Notes under the pieces: model-generated | Seen by the model: the letters and a program-made list of their open reading frames with translations, nothing else | The model's database searches: none | Told to the model about the DNA's origin: nothing | Translations under genes and position numbers: made by a program | In this document: positions 40,054 to 49,399 of the stretch, piece after piece | Position numbering within the stretch: the stretch's first letter is position 1 | How the letters are laid out: every line of letters begins with the position of its first letter | Source: Isoetes taiwanensis | Lineage: Eukaryota > Streptophyta > Lycopodiopsida > Isoetales > Isoetaceae | Direction of reading: 5' to 3' | NCBI GenBank assembly: GCA_021234155.1 | Contig: JAJEKV010000032.1 | Span: forward strand, 16,536,408 to 16,600,407 | Length of the DNA stretch: 64,000 bases

Positions 40054-41652
40054 TGACATTCCAAGGGAATATACGCCATAAATACATATATTCCTGGACC
40101 CGTCACTATACAAGTCTACCTTTGTAGCCTTGTATACCTTAGAAAGTGGTAATGGGTGCATATTTATAGGATAAGGCCCATTTCCACATGGCCTTAAACC
40201 GCCACACGGCCCCACCCCATTGGTGCCACGTGGCATCCCATGGGGACCCTAACCTATATTGGCCCTTTGTGACCGCCTCCTCTATGTCAGCTAGTAATAA
40301 TTCCTCTGTTATTACGACCTTTCTTACAAGAAAAGCCAGAGGTTAATCCCTTTTGGGGGTTAGTTTCCTGACCCTAGCACCTGAACACTCATCTACGCGC
40401 TCGAAACCCCGTTTCGAGCATCGTTCGTCATAGCATAGCCTGGTGCAGCAGCCCCCGAAGTGTGTGCACGATCTTGGAGGGAGCACAACTTCGACCACGT
40501 CAAGGAGCATGGAGACGCCAGGAATGGGAGGGAGTGCTTCTGGAACAGGTAGGTGGAGAAGAGTCATAGTAGTTCATCGGGAAGTTAGCACTCCAGATGG
40601 GTTTGTATCTTGTATCTAGAGTAGAGCCATCCTAGAACCCTTGTTGAACATCTTGAACCCTAATCAAGGAACCTTAACTGTAAGTTAGATATGTATGATT
40701 AGGTTAAGATGTTCTTATGACGTTCACCATGATATGATGTGATATGATGATGGTTGATCATGTTTGCTCCTCTTGTATTGGGAAGGGGGGTAGAGACCTA
40801 GTAGCCTTACTTAGTAGTATGCTCCTAGTTTAGACCCCTTAGTTCCTAATATTATTGCGGCCTGTGCATAGGAACCCACCGGGTTATGGAAGCTATGATG
40901 TGACTCAGCACTACACAACGGGGCTAGAGGCAATGCGGAGGGAGGATTCCTGCTGAGTGTGGCCACTGGGGATCCCATAGTGGGCTAGGCTTATGGTCGG
41001 TCACTTCGTGTGAGCCGGGCATGGGTCCGACACCTCCTGGGGCAATGGTGTCGCCCTGCCTCTCAAGAGTTGCAAGTGTTGGCTTGGCTCTTGTTTTGGG
41101 GGGGTAAGTCGGGTACGAATCGTGTGTCGCCACGATTCTCTAGCCGCCCGTAGAACCTCTAGACCCCGGGAAGGGGAGATGCAATCTTTCCTGCCTCGAT
41201 GGGCCAGGGAGATGCAACCTGGAGTAGTCCCGATGGGTGATGCCATGGGATTGCGTATCCTGAAGGCTAGAGTCATGCCAGAGCTTGATCTAGCCCATCT
41301 GCAAAGTATGCACAGGAGGGGCGGATGGAGTCTCCCTATGAGTCGGAGCCACGGGTAGGAGCTCTCATGTTTTATGGCATGTGATTATCTTCCTTGCAGT
41401 TATGGTTATGTGGATGAGCTACCCTTCGAGGTAGTATGATGTATTATTATTGCTAGTTCTGACGATGTTTATACTTCCGTTGTCATAGGAGCCCATAGGG
41501 GAAGGGCGCACAAGACACCTTCGTGTCCCCTTCCTGCACTACAGTGATCCCAGAGTGCGGGATAGATGGAGGGCCCGTGCGGTCGCAGGACCGGATGGGG
41601 GATTTCCTACGGAATGTACGGCTGGAAGCCGTATATTTAGTAGGGAGCGTCA
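40054..41652 (+). repeat. 5' LTR of the 13.3 kb element
   Basis: It aligns with 51,752-53,378 along nearly its whole length, including perfectly matched ends (TGAC...GTCA). Differences include an extra segment of about 90 bases near 40,263-40,365, the absence of the 'taagttaaatgtttaactta' segment and of the telobox found in the 3' LTR, and the absence of about 85 bases present in the 3' LTR at about 52,972-53,060. Two short hairpins are kept in both LTRs: GCTCGAAAC-CCC-GTTTCGAGC (40,399-40,419) and TACGGCT-GGA-AGCCGTA (41,617-41,633). Confidence 0.9.
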
Positions 41653-41655
41653 CAA

Positions 41656-41668
41656 TGGTATCAGAGCC
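41656..41668 (+). other. Primer-binding site, initiator-Met tRNA
   Basis: TGGTATCAGAGCC lies 3 bases after the LTR end. It is complementary to the 3' end of plant initiator methionine tRNA, the standard primer of plant chromoviruses and of many copia elements. It fixes the orientation and the 5' LTR boundary. Confidence 0.92.
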
Positions 41669-42214
41669 ATGTTCTTGGTTGACCAAGAACTAGCACTGAC
41701 CATATCCTTGAAAGTAGTCTAACAGGCCTGATAGGGTGTGAAATGAGAATTTCCACCATGGAACCTCGAAAATAGGGGAAAAATTTTTCCTAGGTGGTGG
41801 GTCTATAAGATAGGCTAAGTTGTTAGATGAGGAAAAAGAATGAGTCAAATTAACATTCTAGTAAAATTGGAGTGGAAATTATGAATCAACATCAAATTTC
41901 ACCTAATATGGGTCGAAGAATCATGTCAATCCGAGACCTGGGTGAAAAATGGCGCAAATTCATAATTAACACTTCAAACCATTAGGAAAAATTCGAAATT
42001 TTAATATAATACTATATTAACTATATACTAATAATTAAGTATATTGGAGTAATTAATTGGGGGGGCTAATTATTAGACCTATTAATGGTAAGGGAATATT
42101 CCCTAGAGCACCTTCCTTTTTAAATATCTTCTTGCCACCTCATTTCGCCCCAAACCTTGCCTACCACCTCTCTCTTGATTAGCCTTACGTCATCAATTTC
42201 TCAGACCGTAAGAT
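41669..42214 (+). other. Leader between primer-binding site and H3-like gene
   Basis: AT-rich non-coding leader with a GGGGGG run at about 42,060. The last 100 bases are pyrimidine-rich ('cacctcatttcgcccc', 'cctaccacctctctcttg'). No open frame of note. Confidence 0.6.
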
Positions 42215-43380
42215 GTGGCAAGGACCAAGCAAACCTATAGGAAGACTAGCCCGAGGCGAACCCCCTCGATGGCGGCAGCAGCAGCCGGAGGTCACGGCAA
42301 ACAAATCTCAGAGCATCTCCGACCGAGGCCACAGGAGAAGGCGTCGTCTTCCATTGACGAGACCTTCCATATCTCACAGGAGGAGGCCCCCAGCAGCAGC
42401 AGCAGCTCTTCGTCGGCAGGCACTCAGCGAACTGACGAGACTCGCCACTTTGGGCCCCTGTTTGACGAAGAGGTGGAGCATCAAGAGGAAGAGCGCCGGG
42501 AGGAGGAGACCGGGGAGCAGCAGCAGCAGCAGCATCAGACCCAGCCCCAGCCGGACCAGCAGGCAACCCCTTCTTCTAGCAAAAAGAAGAAGGGGAAGGA
42601 GAAGGTGAGAGAGTAGCCGGAGGAAACGGCGGCCAGGAAGAAGAGGGAGAGGGAGCTCAAGGAGAAGGAGCGGAGGAAGAAGGCGAGGAGGGATAGGCCT
42701 CGTGGGACAGTCACTATCGAAGAACCTCGCCCACGCGAGGACGAGGAGGAAGATGAAGAGGAGGAAGAAGATGAGGGGGAGAATGAAGAGGAGGAGGAGG
42801 AGCAGCAAGACGTTGGAGAACCTTCAGACCCCAACGCTACCCTAAGTGGCCCAAGCCACCTAAGATAGTAAAGAAGCAGAAGGTGGGCGAGCGCGAATTC
42901 ACGCTCCGTCAGGATCGTGAATTCAAGCGAAGAATGAAGGTGTACCAGGAGTACCTCCGTCGCTAGACGAGGTATAATAATTGGTACTGTAAGCAGAGCG
43001 TGGAGAAGTTCGTGAAGGGAGGGCGGCCGAAGAATCAGCCGAAGCCGCCATCACCTAGGCCGGAGAAGCCAAAGAAGACCCATCACGGGCCAAATTCCCG
43101 GCATGCTCGGGTGTTTAGGGAGATTAGGCACTTTCAACAGTGCACTAATCTCCTAATAAGGAAGGCGTCATTCGAACGCCTCCTTCGCGAAGTAATGCAG
43201 GAGTTCCAGACTGATTATAGGGTCACACCTCTAACCACCCGGGCCCTGCAAGAAGCATCTAAAGCAGAGCTGATTCAGCTCTTTGAGGAAGGAAATCTTT
43301 GCGCCATCCACGCCAAGCGGGTAACTGTTATGCCCAAGGACCTGCACTTGGCACGGAGGATCCGCAAAGAGAGGCCCTGA
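42215..43380 (+). pseudogene. Histone H3-like gene inside the retrotransposon
   Basis: Histone H3 is the nucleosome core protein whose tail is modified at K4 and K9. The frame opening at 42,215 starts MARTKQTYRKTS: the H3 tip ARTKQT plus R8 and K9 is kept, A7 is Tyr and S10/T11 are swapped. A linker of roughly 250 codons follows, rich in Gln/Ser and then in Glu/Lys/Arg. The last part (43,105-43,380) aligns without gaps to H3 residues 46-135, with [25 protein letters not shown] and MPKD in register. My manual count is about 54 identities in 87 positions (residues 49-135). Loop 1 has no CENH3-type insertion. Residues 56 and 79, Lys in canonical H3, are Gln here. The ORF is interrupted by TAG at 42,614, by a frame change near 42,840 and by TAG at 42,964. 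No intron is visible. If open it would give about 388 residues, against 135 for normal H3. Its position between primer-binding site and gag makes it element-encoded rather than a host gene. Confidence 0.88.
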
Positions 43381-43606
43381 GGCCTCAAGTTTTGTAATTA
43401 GAATAAGTTTTTCAATGTACTTAATTTTTTTCCATATATATAAGTTCTTCTTACTCTGTAATTTGATTGTATTATGCTTTGAAAATGTAAGTAACTAAGT
43501 TAAATTGTAGTAGAATTCTTTGTATGATGCTTAGAACGCTTATAATAGGTTAAGTAGCATAAAGTATTAGCACACAAGAAATCAACTTTGCTTCAAAAAT
43601 TGGCAA
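43381..43606 (+). other. AT-rich spacer after the H3-like gene
   Basis: Non-coding, with 'attttttt' and several 'tgtaa' words that could serve as plant near-upstream and far-upstream polyadenylation elements. The H3-like ORF might thus have its own 3' end, but this is inference only. Confidence 0.35.
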
Positions 43607-44079
43607 ACCGGGCGAGTCTGCGCCAATTGGCCCTGCGTTCGCAACGCAGAGCGATTTCGCACGAACTCACCCGGGTACCTCAATTTCGAGCAAAATTGAT
43701 CCAAAATTTGTGCTAAAAGTTAGTAAATTGCTTAGAATTTGCCTAGGAACCCGGTTTAGAACAAACTTTCAGCAAAAAAAATCATCTAAGATTGGCAAAA
43801 TTCAGGTGACCCGGGTGAGACCGCGCCGATTGGCCCTGCGTTCGCAACGCAGACCGATTTCGCGCGAACTCACCCGGTTGCCTTGAAATTCCACTTCTAG
43901 ATGCTCATTTTGCTTGAAATAAATTGCTAGCTAGGTTAGAATTGATCCAATTAGGCATATTAGTATCTTGCAACTCCTAGAAATGCTAAACTATCCCCAA
44001 ATCAGCCCAACCGGGCGAGACCGTGCCGATTGGCCTTGCGTTCGCAACGCAGAGCGATTTCGCGTGAACTCGCCGGGGT
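43607..44079. repeat. Three GC-rich dyad-symmetric boxes, 201-202-base period
   Basis: Boxes of 70 bases lie at 43,607-43,676, 43,809-43,878 and 44,010-44,079. Each begins with A-CC(C)GGG(C/T)GAG, ends with the near inverse CTC(A/G)CC(C/G)GG, and has a central inverted repeat CTGCGTT-CGC-AACGCAG (first base T in box 3). Between arms and centre lie 'gcc.attggcc' and 'gatttcgc.cgaact'. The spacers are AT-rich and share little with one another, whereas the boxes are nearly identical. This suggests that the boxes, not the whole period, have been conserved. Possible roles are a protein-binding site, an RNA hairpin for packaging or processing, or a terminator/insulator between the H3-like gene and the next ORF. 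Confidence 0.85.
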
Positions 44080-44375
44080 AGCCTCTTTTTGGCCTAGATT
44101 AGCCAAATTTGACCCAACAAACGGCCATGTAGTGGTTCTTGCTTTGTTTTACTTAGATTTGCACTTCATGGTAGTTCATTTGGAGACCCATAGCCTTAGA
44201 ACAAAAGTCTGTTCAATCAAGAACCCTTGTGCACAGAACCCGAGGCATACCATAGTCTATAAAAGGGAGTCTCGTTTGCCATTTTCCCTTCACCAAAACT
44301 GCTCTTGTCAACTTAGGCGATTTTTCAAGCTTCCACCAATCTTTCCAAGTCATTTTCTATACCTATCTCTGCTCA

Positions 44376-45902
44376 ATGGCGCCTAGCAGCTTTGTTAGAT
44401 GGTATGATGATGCCAACCACATCCATGACTTTCCCGCTGAACAGGCCTTCCAGGTGTTCGACCATTTGTTTGATCTTCATGCAACATTACCCCCTTCTAC
44501 ACTGACATCATTTGCCAATATGATCAGCAGATCCTACGCTGGGAAGTTAGCTTGCCCCATAGGGGAGGGAAATGGGTATCCCTGGAGTCGCTTAGCCAAG
44601 CCTTAGGAAGGGAGATGGGAGGATCCAAGGGCGGAACCAGTTGTGGGATAGGACCAGAACCATGCCCGACTACATGACCTGCAGGCATAATAGGCATAGA
44701 TACCTCTCATCCCAGACAGCCCTTGCTCTATTCATGCAGTATAAGTCAGTCAATAGGGTGGGAGAACCTTCCATTCAGCCTTTAGATCTAGCACCACTCG
44801 ACACTCGAAGGGACCAAAGCCACATTCACGAGATCGAGTCTTCCGAGTACATGTTCCACGGCATGATAGCAGGGACACCAGCATTGCAAATTGAACAAGA
44901 CTACGAGCAGCTAGGGGAAGAAAACCCAGGTTGGGAAAGCAGAGAGGCAATGAGGATCGAGAGGCGCATAGCCAGGCACGATGACAAAATCAGGCGAGTC
45001 TATGAGCTACCAAATCGGCATCACAGCCCTATCACTAATAGTCATCGACCGGAGAGGAGTACATCTTGGCAAACGACATCCTCAACCTTCCTTACTGTCA
45101 AGAAGAAGGGCTTAGAATCGACGAGCTTTTAGGCTTGATGGCAAAGGAGCAGAATACCAACCTCATCGACTACTCCTACCAGGAAATCCCAAGGGAGTTA
45201 GCAGAGCGGCACTCCTATGCCGCGGAGAGGTCAAACATAGCAGCCTATGAGCAGATAAGGGAGATCTATCGGTAGCAGGAACCAATCATCCCAGAGGAGG
45301 AGTTCCAAGAAATATAAAGCAGGTTGTACAAACCAGAAAGAGGCCCAAGCTCTAGCCGAACAGTTCGCTCCAGGAGTATGCGGGAGGCATCCAGTAGCAT
45401 CAACCTGGAGAACGCAACTACCATATGGAGGGATCATGAAGACCTCTTAGCAGTAGATGTCTACGGCGGGGCAGCTCAAAGGAAGGGCACAGGGTCACAG
45501 AGCATAGGCAAGGGTAAGGCGCTCCGCAACTACCTCCCAGTCCTCAGTCAAGGGCAGATGATAGTCTTTCACAAGGAGTTCAGCCCAAGAGGAGAAGAGT
45601 CCGTGGCGCTCCTCATAGCGCTCTCTGGCTTGGGGCAGCACGCCACGCTATACATCCATACGGATCATGTCATTCTCTTCAAGAGATCTGTGGCACTCCA
45701 TTGCCTTGACTTCGCCAGAGGCCACCTCAGGGATGCGACATTGTCAGTAGTAGCAGCAACCGCACCAGAACTCCCAGCACCTGAAATGGCCCGAGCACTC
45801 GAAGGGGGATCAACCAGGAACGTCTTGCGCAACCTCGACAAAGGCCTTCGGCTTAGGGACGTCAAGAATTTCTTCAAATTGACGAAGGGCCATCGAAGAT
45901 AA
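44376..45902 (+). pseudogene. Second extra ORF upstream of gag, function unknown
   Basis: A chain of frames (44,376-44,605; 44,641-45,132; 45,066-45,275; 45,324-45,902) with one or two stops and frame changes would make a protein of about 500 residues. The first frame opens at ATG 44,376 (MAPSSFVRWYDDANHIHDF). The last part (45,430-45,790) has a layout reminiscent of RNase H folds. A first strand LLAVDVYGGA is followed by a helix with Glu in PRGEESVALLIALSGL, a strand with Asp in ATLYIHTDHVILF, and an ARGH near the end. The usual first Asp would be a Gly here. This is suggestive only. Plant Tat/Ogre elements are known to carry an extra ORF upstream of gag and, separately, an extra RNase H, but chromoviruses normally do not. 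Confidence 0.5.
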
Positions 45903-46132
45903 ATAATTTCTGTTTTTACTTATCTTCTAAATTGTATTGAATGTCTTCACTTCTATGTACTATCATGTATTTTATATTAATGTGTAATTCTTATATGTTA
46001 ATGACTATAAATTGTCCTTAACTTATAAGTGCAATTTTGACATGATTTCTTTTATGCTCAACAATAATTCACTTGTAAATAAGGATGAATAATGTATAAC
46101 TTAAGTAACAGCATTGATGACTAATACTTGCA
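45903..46132 (+). other. AT-rich spacer or intron upstream of gag
   Basis: An AT-rich stretch ends in 'aatacttgcag' at 46,133. Just after it, the gag frame is open upstream of its first ATG (46,229). The composition and the CAG end look like the 3' part of an intron; the donor is not identified. Confidence 0.35.
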
Positions 46133-46133
46133 G

Positions 46134-47368
46134 CCAGGAACACCGGCTCAGGGTCTCAAGGCCAGGGCCGGCATCATCAGGTACCTAGAAACTTATTTGG
46201 GCGTGAACAAGACGACAACAATGAAGAAATGACGGTGGAGACAGTTAACGCAAGGCTCACCCAAATGAGGAACCAGATGCACCAGCTGATTCACTGGGCA
46301 ACCCCATTGATGAACGCTCAAGAATATGGACCTGCACCACCACCTCCACCACCACTACCAGCGCAAGGCATTGAGGAGGCTCCGGAACCAGAAGGGGAAG
46401 ACAATCAGGGAAATGTCAGGGACAGGAAGAGAAAAAGGAGAACCAGAAGGACCCCAACACCATCTAGCTCTAGCACATCAGATACTTTTGACAGCCAGAA
46501 CAGTTCCAGCTCCGAGAGTGAGTCCGATACATCACAGTTAAGAGCCAGGGCAAGAAAGACAGATGACTATCAGAAGAAAGTGGACAGCGCTATGAGCAAT
46601 GTATGGAAGACTAGGAAGTTGGGTCAGTTTTCAGGGAAAGACAGGTCAGGCATGGATGCAGAAGCTTGGCTTGATGAAGTGGAAGAGTTTGGTAATTCTT
46701 ACGGCATGAAGGACAAAGACATAGGGAAGGTTGCTACATCCAACTTAATAGGAGCAGCCAGGATTTGGTGGAAGGGCTACGCGAAGACCAATAAGCTGAA
46801 AAGAAATAGTTGCAGATTCAAGACCTTCTTTCGCAAACATTATGTGCCAAGATCACATACTAGTAGGCAGATCCAGCAGTTCTACAGGCTAGATCAAGGG
46901 AACCTATCAGTAGCTAAGTACACAGAGGAATTCATGCGGCTCAAGCTCAATGTTCCCGGAATCTCTAAAAGGCAAGCGGTTGATGGATACATAGAAGGGT
47001 TGAACAGCAATATCAAAAGGCTAGTCCGAGCAATCAACCCAAGGACAGTGGCAGAAGCCGAGGACAAAGCTTTAAGTTTGGAAGAAGCACCAGTAACTCC
47101 AGGCCAGAAACAGTTACCATTCAAGGGTAAAACAACAGGGCAGTATCAGAATAAGCAATCAACAACTACGTCAGCCGGAGGCCAACATCAAGGGAACATT
47201 TAAGGAAAGCCCTTTGGGGACCGTAGGCCACAAAATGGATCAAGGGGCAGTTCGCTCAAGCGTCTCCTAGACAGCCTGCCAAAGGAAAAGAGGCAGGAAT
47301 GCATTGAAAAGAAGTTATGCTTCAAGTGCTTCCAGCCAGGGCACCGAACGCACGACTGCCCATTCGTC
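46134..47368 (+). pseudogene. Gag with CCHC zinc knuckle (13.3 kb element)
   Basis: Gag forms the virus-like particle and binds element RNA. The first ATG is at 46,229, but the frame is open back to about 46,121 (ARNTGSGSQGQGRHH...), so translation may begin on an upstream spliced exon. After a Pro-run and a Ser/Asp-rich, Arg-rich linker comes the retrotransposon gag core, with EAWLDEVEEF, IWWKGYAK, FRKHYVP, IQQFYRLDQG, YTEEFMRLKLNVPGIS and GYIEGLNSNIK. An in-frame TAA at 47,201-47,203 separates it from the knuckle CFKCFQPGHRTHDC (C-x2-C-x4-H-x4-C) at about 47,320-47,361, which is in the same frame. This stop is either a lesion or a readthrough point; other lesions nearby favour a lesion. Confidence 0.88.
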
Positions 47369-48066
47369 ATGCAGGCAGCCTTGGCAGAGCTTGCAGATTG
47401 GGAATCACCAACCGAAGGAGACGACGAAGAGGACGACCAGCAGGAATCCCAAGATTTCATAGATGGTGAGTGCCATATTTGTGCAGCTATTGAGTCAGGT
47501 GATGTTGAAAATCAGTCCACAGTCATTGCGATTGAGGGAATCATAGATAGCAGTCCATATCTAGTTTTGATATATACAGGTAGCTCTCACAACTTTGCCT
47601 CTCCTAGGCTTGCTGCCCTAATGAAGAATAAAGTCTTGAAGTCAAAGCCAAGGCCAGTTAGCTTGGCAAGCGGTGCCATTCGCCACACTAAGGGGAGGAG
47701 GATCATGTTTGACATAGACCTTAGTGGAAGCGAGTGGCCGATGGGGGCAGAGGTCATGGATATTGGAAAATATGACCTTATAGTGGAATGGAGTTCCTAA
47801 AGCCAGCTAAAGCGATGATCAACTGCGAGCGCAACGAGATCTCCATGACGGCGCCGGACGGCAACAGATTCATAGTAAAAGGTAAGAAGGTAGCTTCTCC
47901 TATGCAGTGCATTTCCTTGAAGCAACTAAGAAAAAGTATAGTAAGAAATAAGGTGGAGTATATTCTGAGGTTAGAGGCAATTGAACCAACCAAAGAGAAG
48001 GGAAGTGACTTAAGTGGGAATCAGTTGCCCAAGCCAGTAGCAAGGCTCATTAGGGAGTTCAAATGA
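47369..48066 (+). pseudogene. Retropepsin (aspartic protease), inactivated
   Basis: In the gag frame the sequence continues through an acidic spacer to the protease that would cleave the Gag-Pol polyprotein. The family active site D-T-G-S is here Y-T-G-S (TAT at 47,573-47,575), which should abolish catalysis. The protease copy of the older element at 39,653 keeps DTGS, so the change is specific to this copy. SKPRPVSLASGAI and the usual strand pattern follow. The frame ends at 47,800, and the next part (47,788-48,066) is in another frame. Two further stops precede the RT. Confidence 0.85.
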
Positions 48067-48119
48067 TGTATTTTCGGATCAAATCCGTCAGCTACCACCT
48101 TATACCTTATAGAATGAGC

Positions 48120-48990
48120 ACCCCGGAGTTGATTGAGCTCAAGAAGTAGCTACAGGAATTGCTTGACCTTGGATTTATTAGAGCAAGTGTGTCTCCTTTT
48201 GGAGCACCCATACTCTTCGTGAAGAAGAAAGATGGGAGCCTAAGAATGTGCATAGATTATCGCCAGCTTAACAAGCAGACGATAAAGAATAAGTATGCTC
48301 TCCCAAGAGCAGATGACTTGATGGATCAGCTCCAAGGAGCGAAGGTTTTCTCTAAGATTGACTTAAGGTCAGGTTACCATCAGATAAGGATAAAGGAAGA
48401 AGATATCCATAAGACCGCCTTCAGAACGTGGTATGGGCACTTCGAGTTTACGGTAATGCCCTTTGGCTTATCGAATGCCCCGGCAACTTTTATGCGTCTC
48501 ATGAACGACATCTTCAGGGAGTTCTTAGATGAGTTTGTCATTGTTTTCTTCGACGACATTCTAGTCTACAGCAAGTCCATTGAAGATCATTGTCAGCAAT
48601 TGAGAAGAGTGTTGGAAAAGTTGAGACGGCATCGGTTGTATAGGAAGCTCTCCACATGCCACTTTGCTACCGAAAGAGTGGAGTACTTGGGCCACGTGAT
48701 ATCAGCAGAAGGGATCTCCACCGACCCTGCAAAGATTGAAGCAGTAGTTGATTGGCCAGCTCCAAAGAACGTGGCAGAAGTAAGGAGCTTTCTAGGTCTG
48801 GTAGGATACTATAGGAAGTTTGTAAAGGACTTCGCTAAGTGGGCGTCCCCTTTGACGGACCTCACTAAGAGTGTTAAGGTGAAATATTGGAGAACACATT
48901 GGCTAGAAAATGTTCAAGCTTCATTTGAAAAGCTTAAGGAAGCCTTAACAATAGCACCAGTGCTAATTCTGCCGGATCCGGATGAGGACA
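48120..48990 (+). pseudogene. Ty3/gypsy reverse transcriptase
   Basis: This is the polymerase that copies element RNA to DNA. Long open frame 48,159-49,055, preceded in frame by TPELIELKK then a TAG (about 48,147). Motifs in order: [32 protein letters not shown] (motif A Asp), [29 protein letters not shown] (FFDD at 48,546-48,557, catalytic pair intact), HVISAEGI, and [19 protein letters not shown] in the connection. It is the best-preserved domain of the element, with no lesion inside the palm. FFDD in place of YVDD is a common variant in gypsy RT. Confidence 0.93.
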
Positions 48991-49340
48991 AGTTAGTAGC
49001 AACTGGTGCAAGTAAGCTAGCACAGGTGGAGTCCTTATGCAAGAAGGGAGAGTAGTAGCCTATGATTCTAAAAAGTTGAATGACGCCGAGCAGCGTTATC
49101 CAACCCATGATCAGGAGCTTCTAGCTATTGTGAGAGCTCTTCGTATTTGAAGGCATTATTCGCTTGGAAGGAAATTTCAATTAGATACTGATCACCAGAG
49201 CCTCCAATACATTTTTACCCAACCACTCCTCAATCTAAGGCAAAGGAGGTGGATAGAATTCCTTGAAGAGTATGATTTCGAGATTGCTTATAAGCCGGGT
49301 AAGTTGAATGTGGTTGCTGATGCTCTCTCTACCTTGAGAC
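48991..49340 (+). pseudogene. RNase H domain, inactivated
   Basis: RNase H degrades the RNA strand of the hybrid. The first catalytic position, normally ATDAS in this family, reads ATGAS (GGT at 49,005-49,007). A frame change follows near 49,050 and a TGA near 49,148. The rest is recognisable in shifted frames: [34 protein letters not shown] (Asp retained), EYDFEIAYKPGKLNVVADAL. Both the Asp loss and the frame changes indicate a dead copy. Confidence 0.88.
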
Positions 49341-49399
49341 GAGAACACATTGTAATGCTATATCGACTCTTTCGAGTGCGTATGGCAAAAAAATTGAGG

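Noticed and set aside
42213-42608. Alternative plus-strand frame starting two bases before the H3-like start
   Set aside because: It is a +1 shadow; the frame at 42,215 has the H3 tail and continues past the TAG in a charged, ordered way.
42246-42834. Long minus-strand frames (up to 144 codons) opposite the H3-like gene
   Set aside because: They are Leu/Ser-rich shadows of the GAG/AAG repeats coding for the acidic linker on the plus strand.
43000-43380. Reading the histone fold as CENH3
   Set aside because: Loop 1 has canonical length and the core matches canonical H3 better; only the long N-terminal part is CENH3-like in being divergent.
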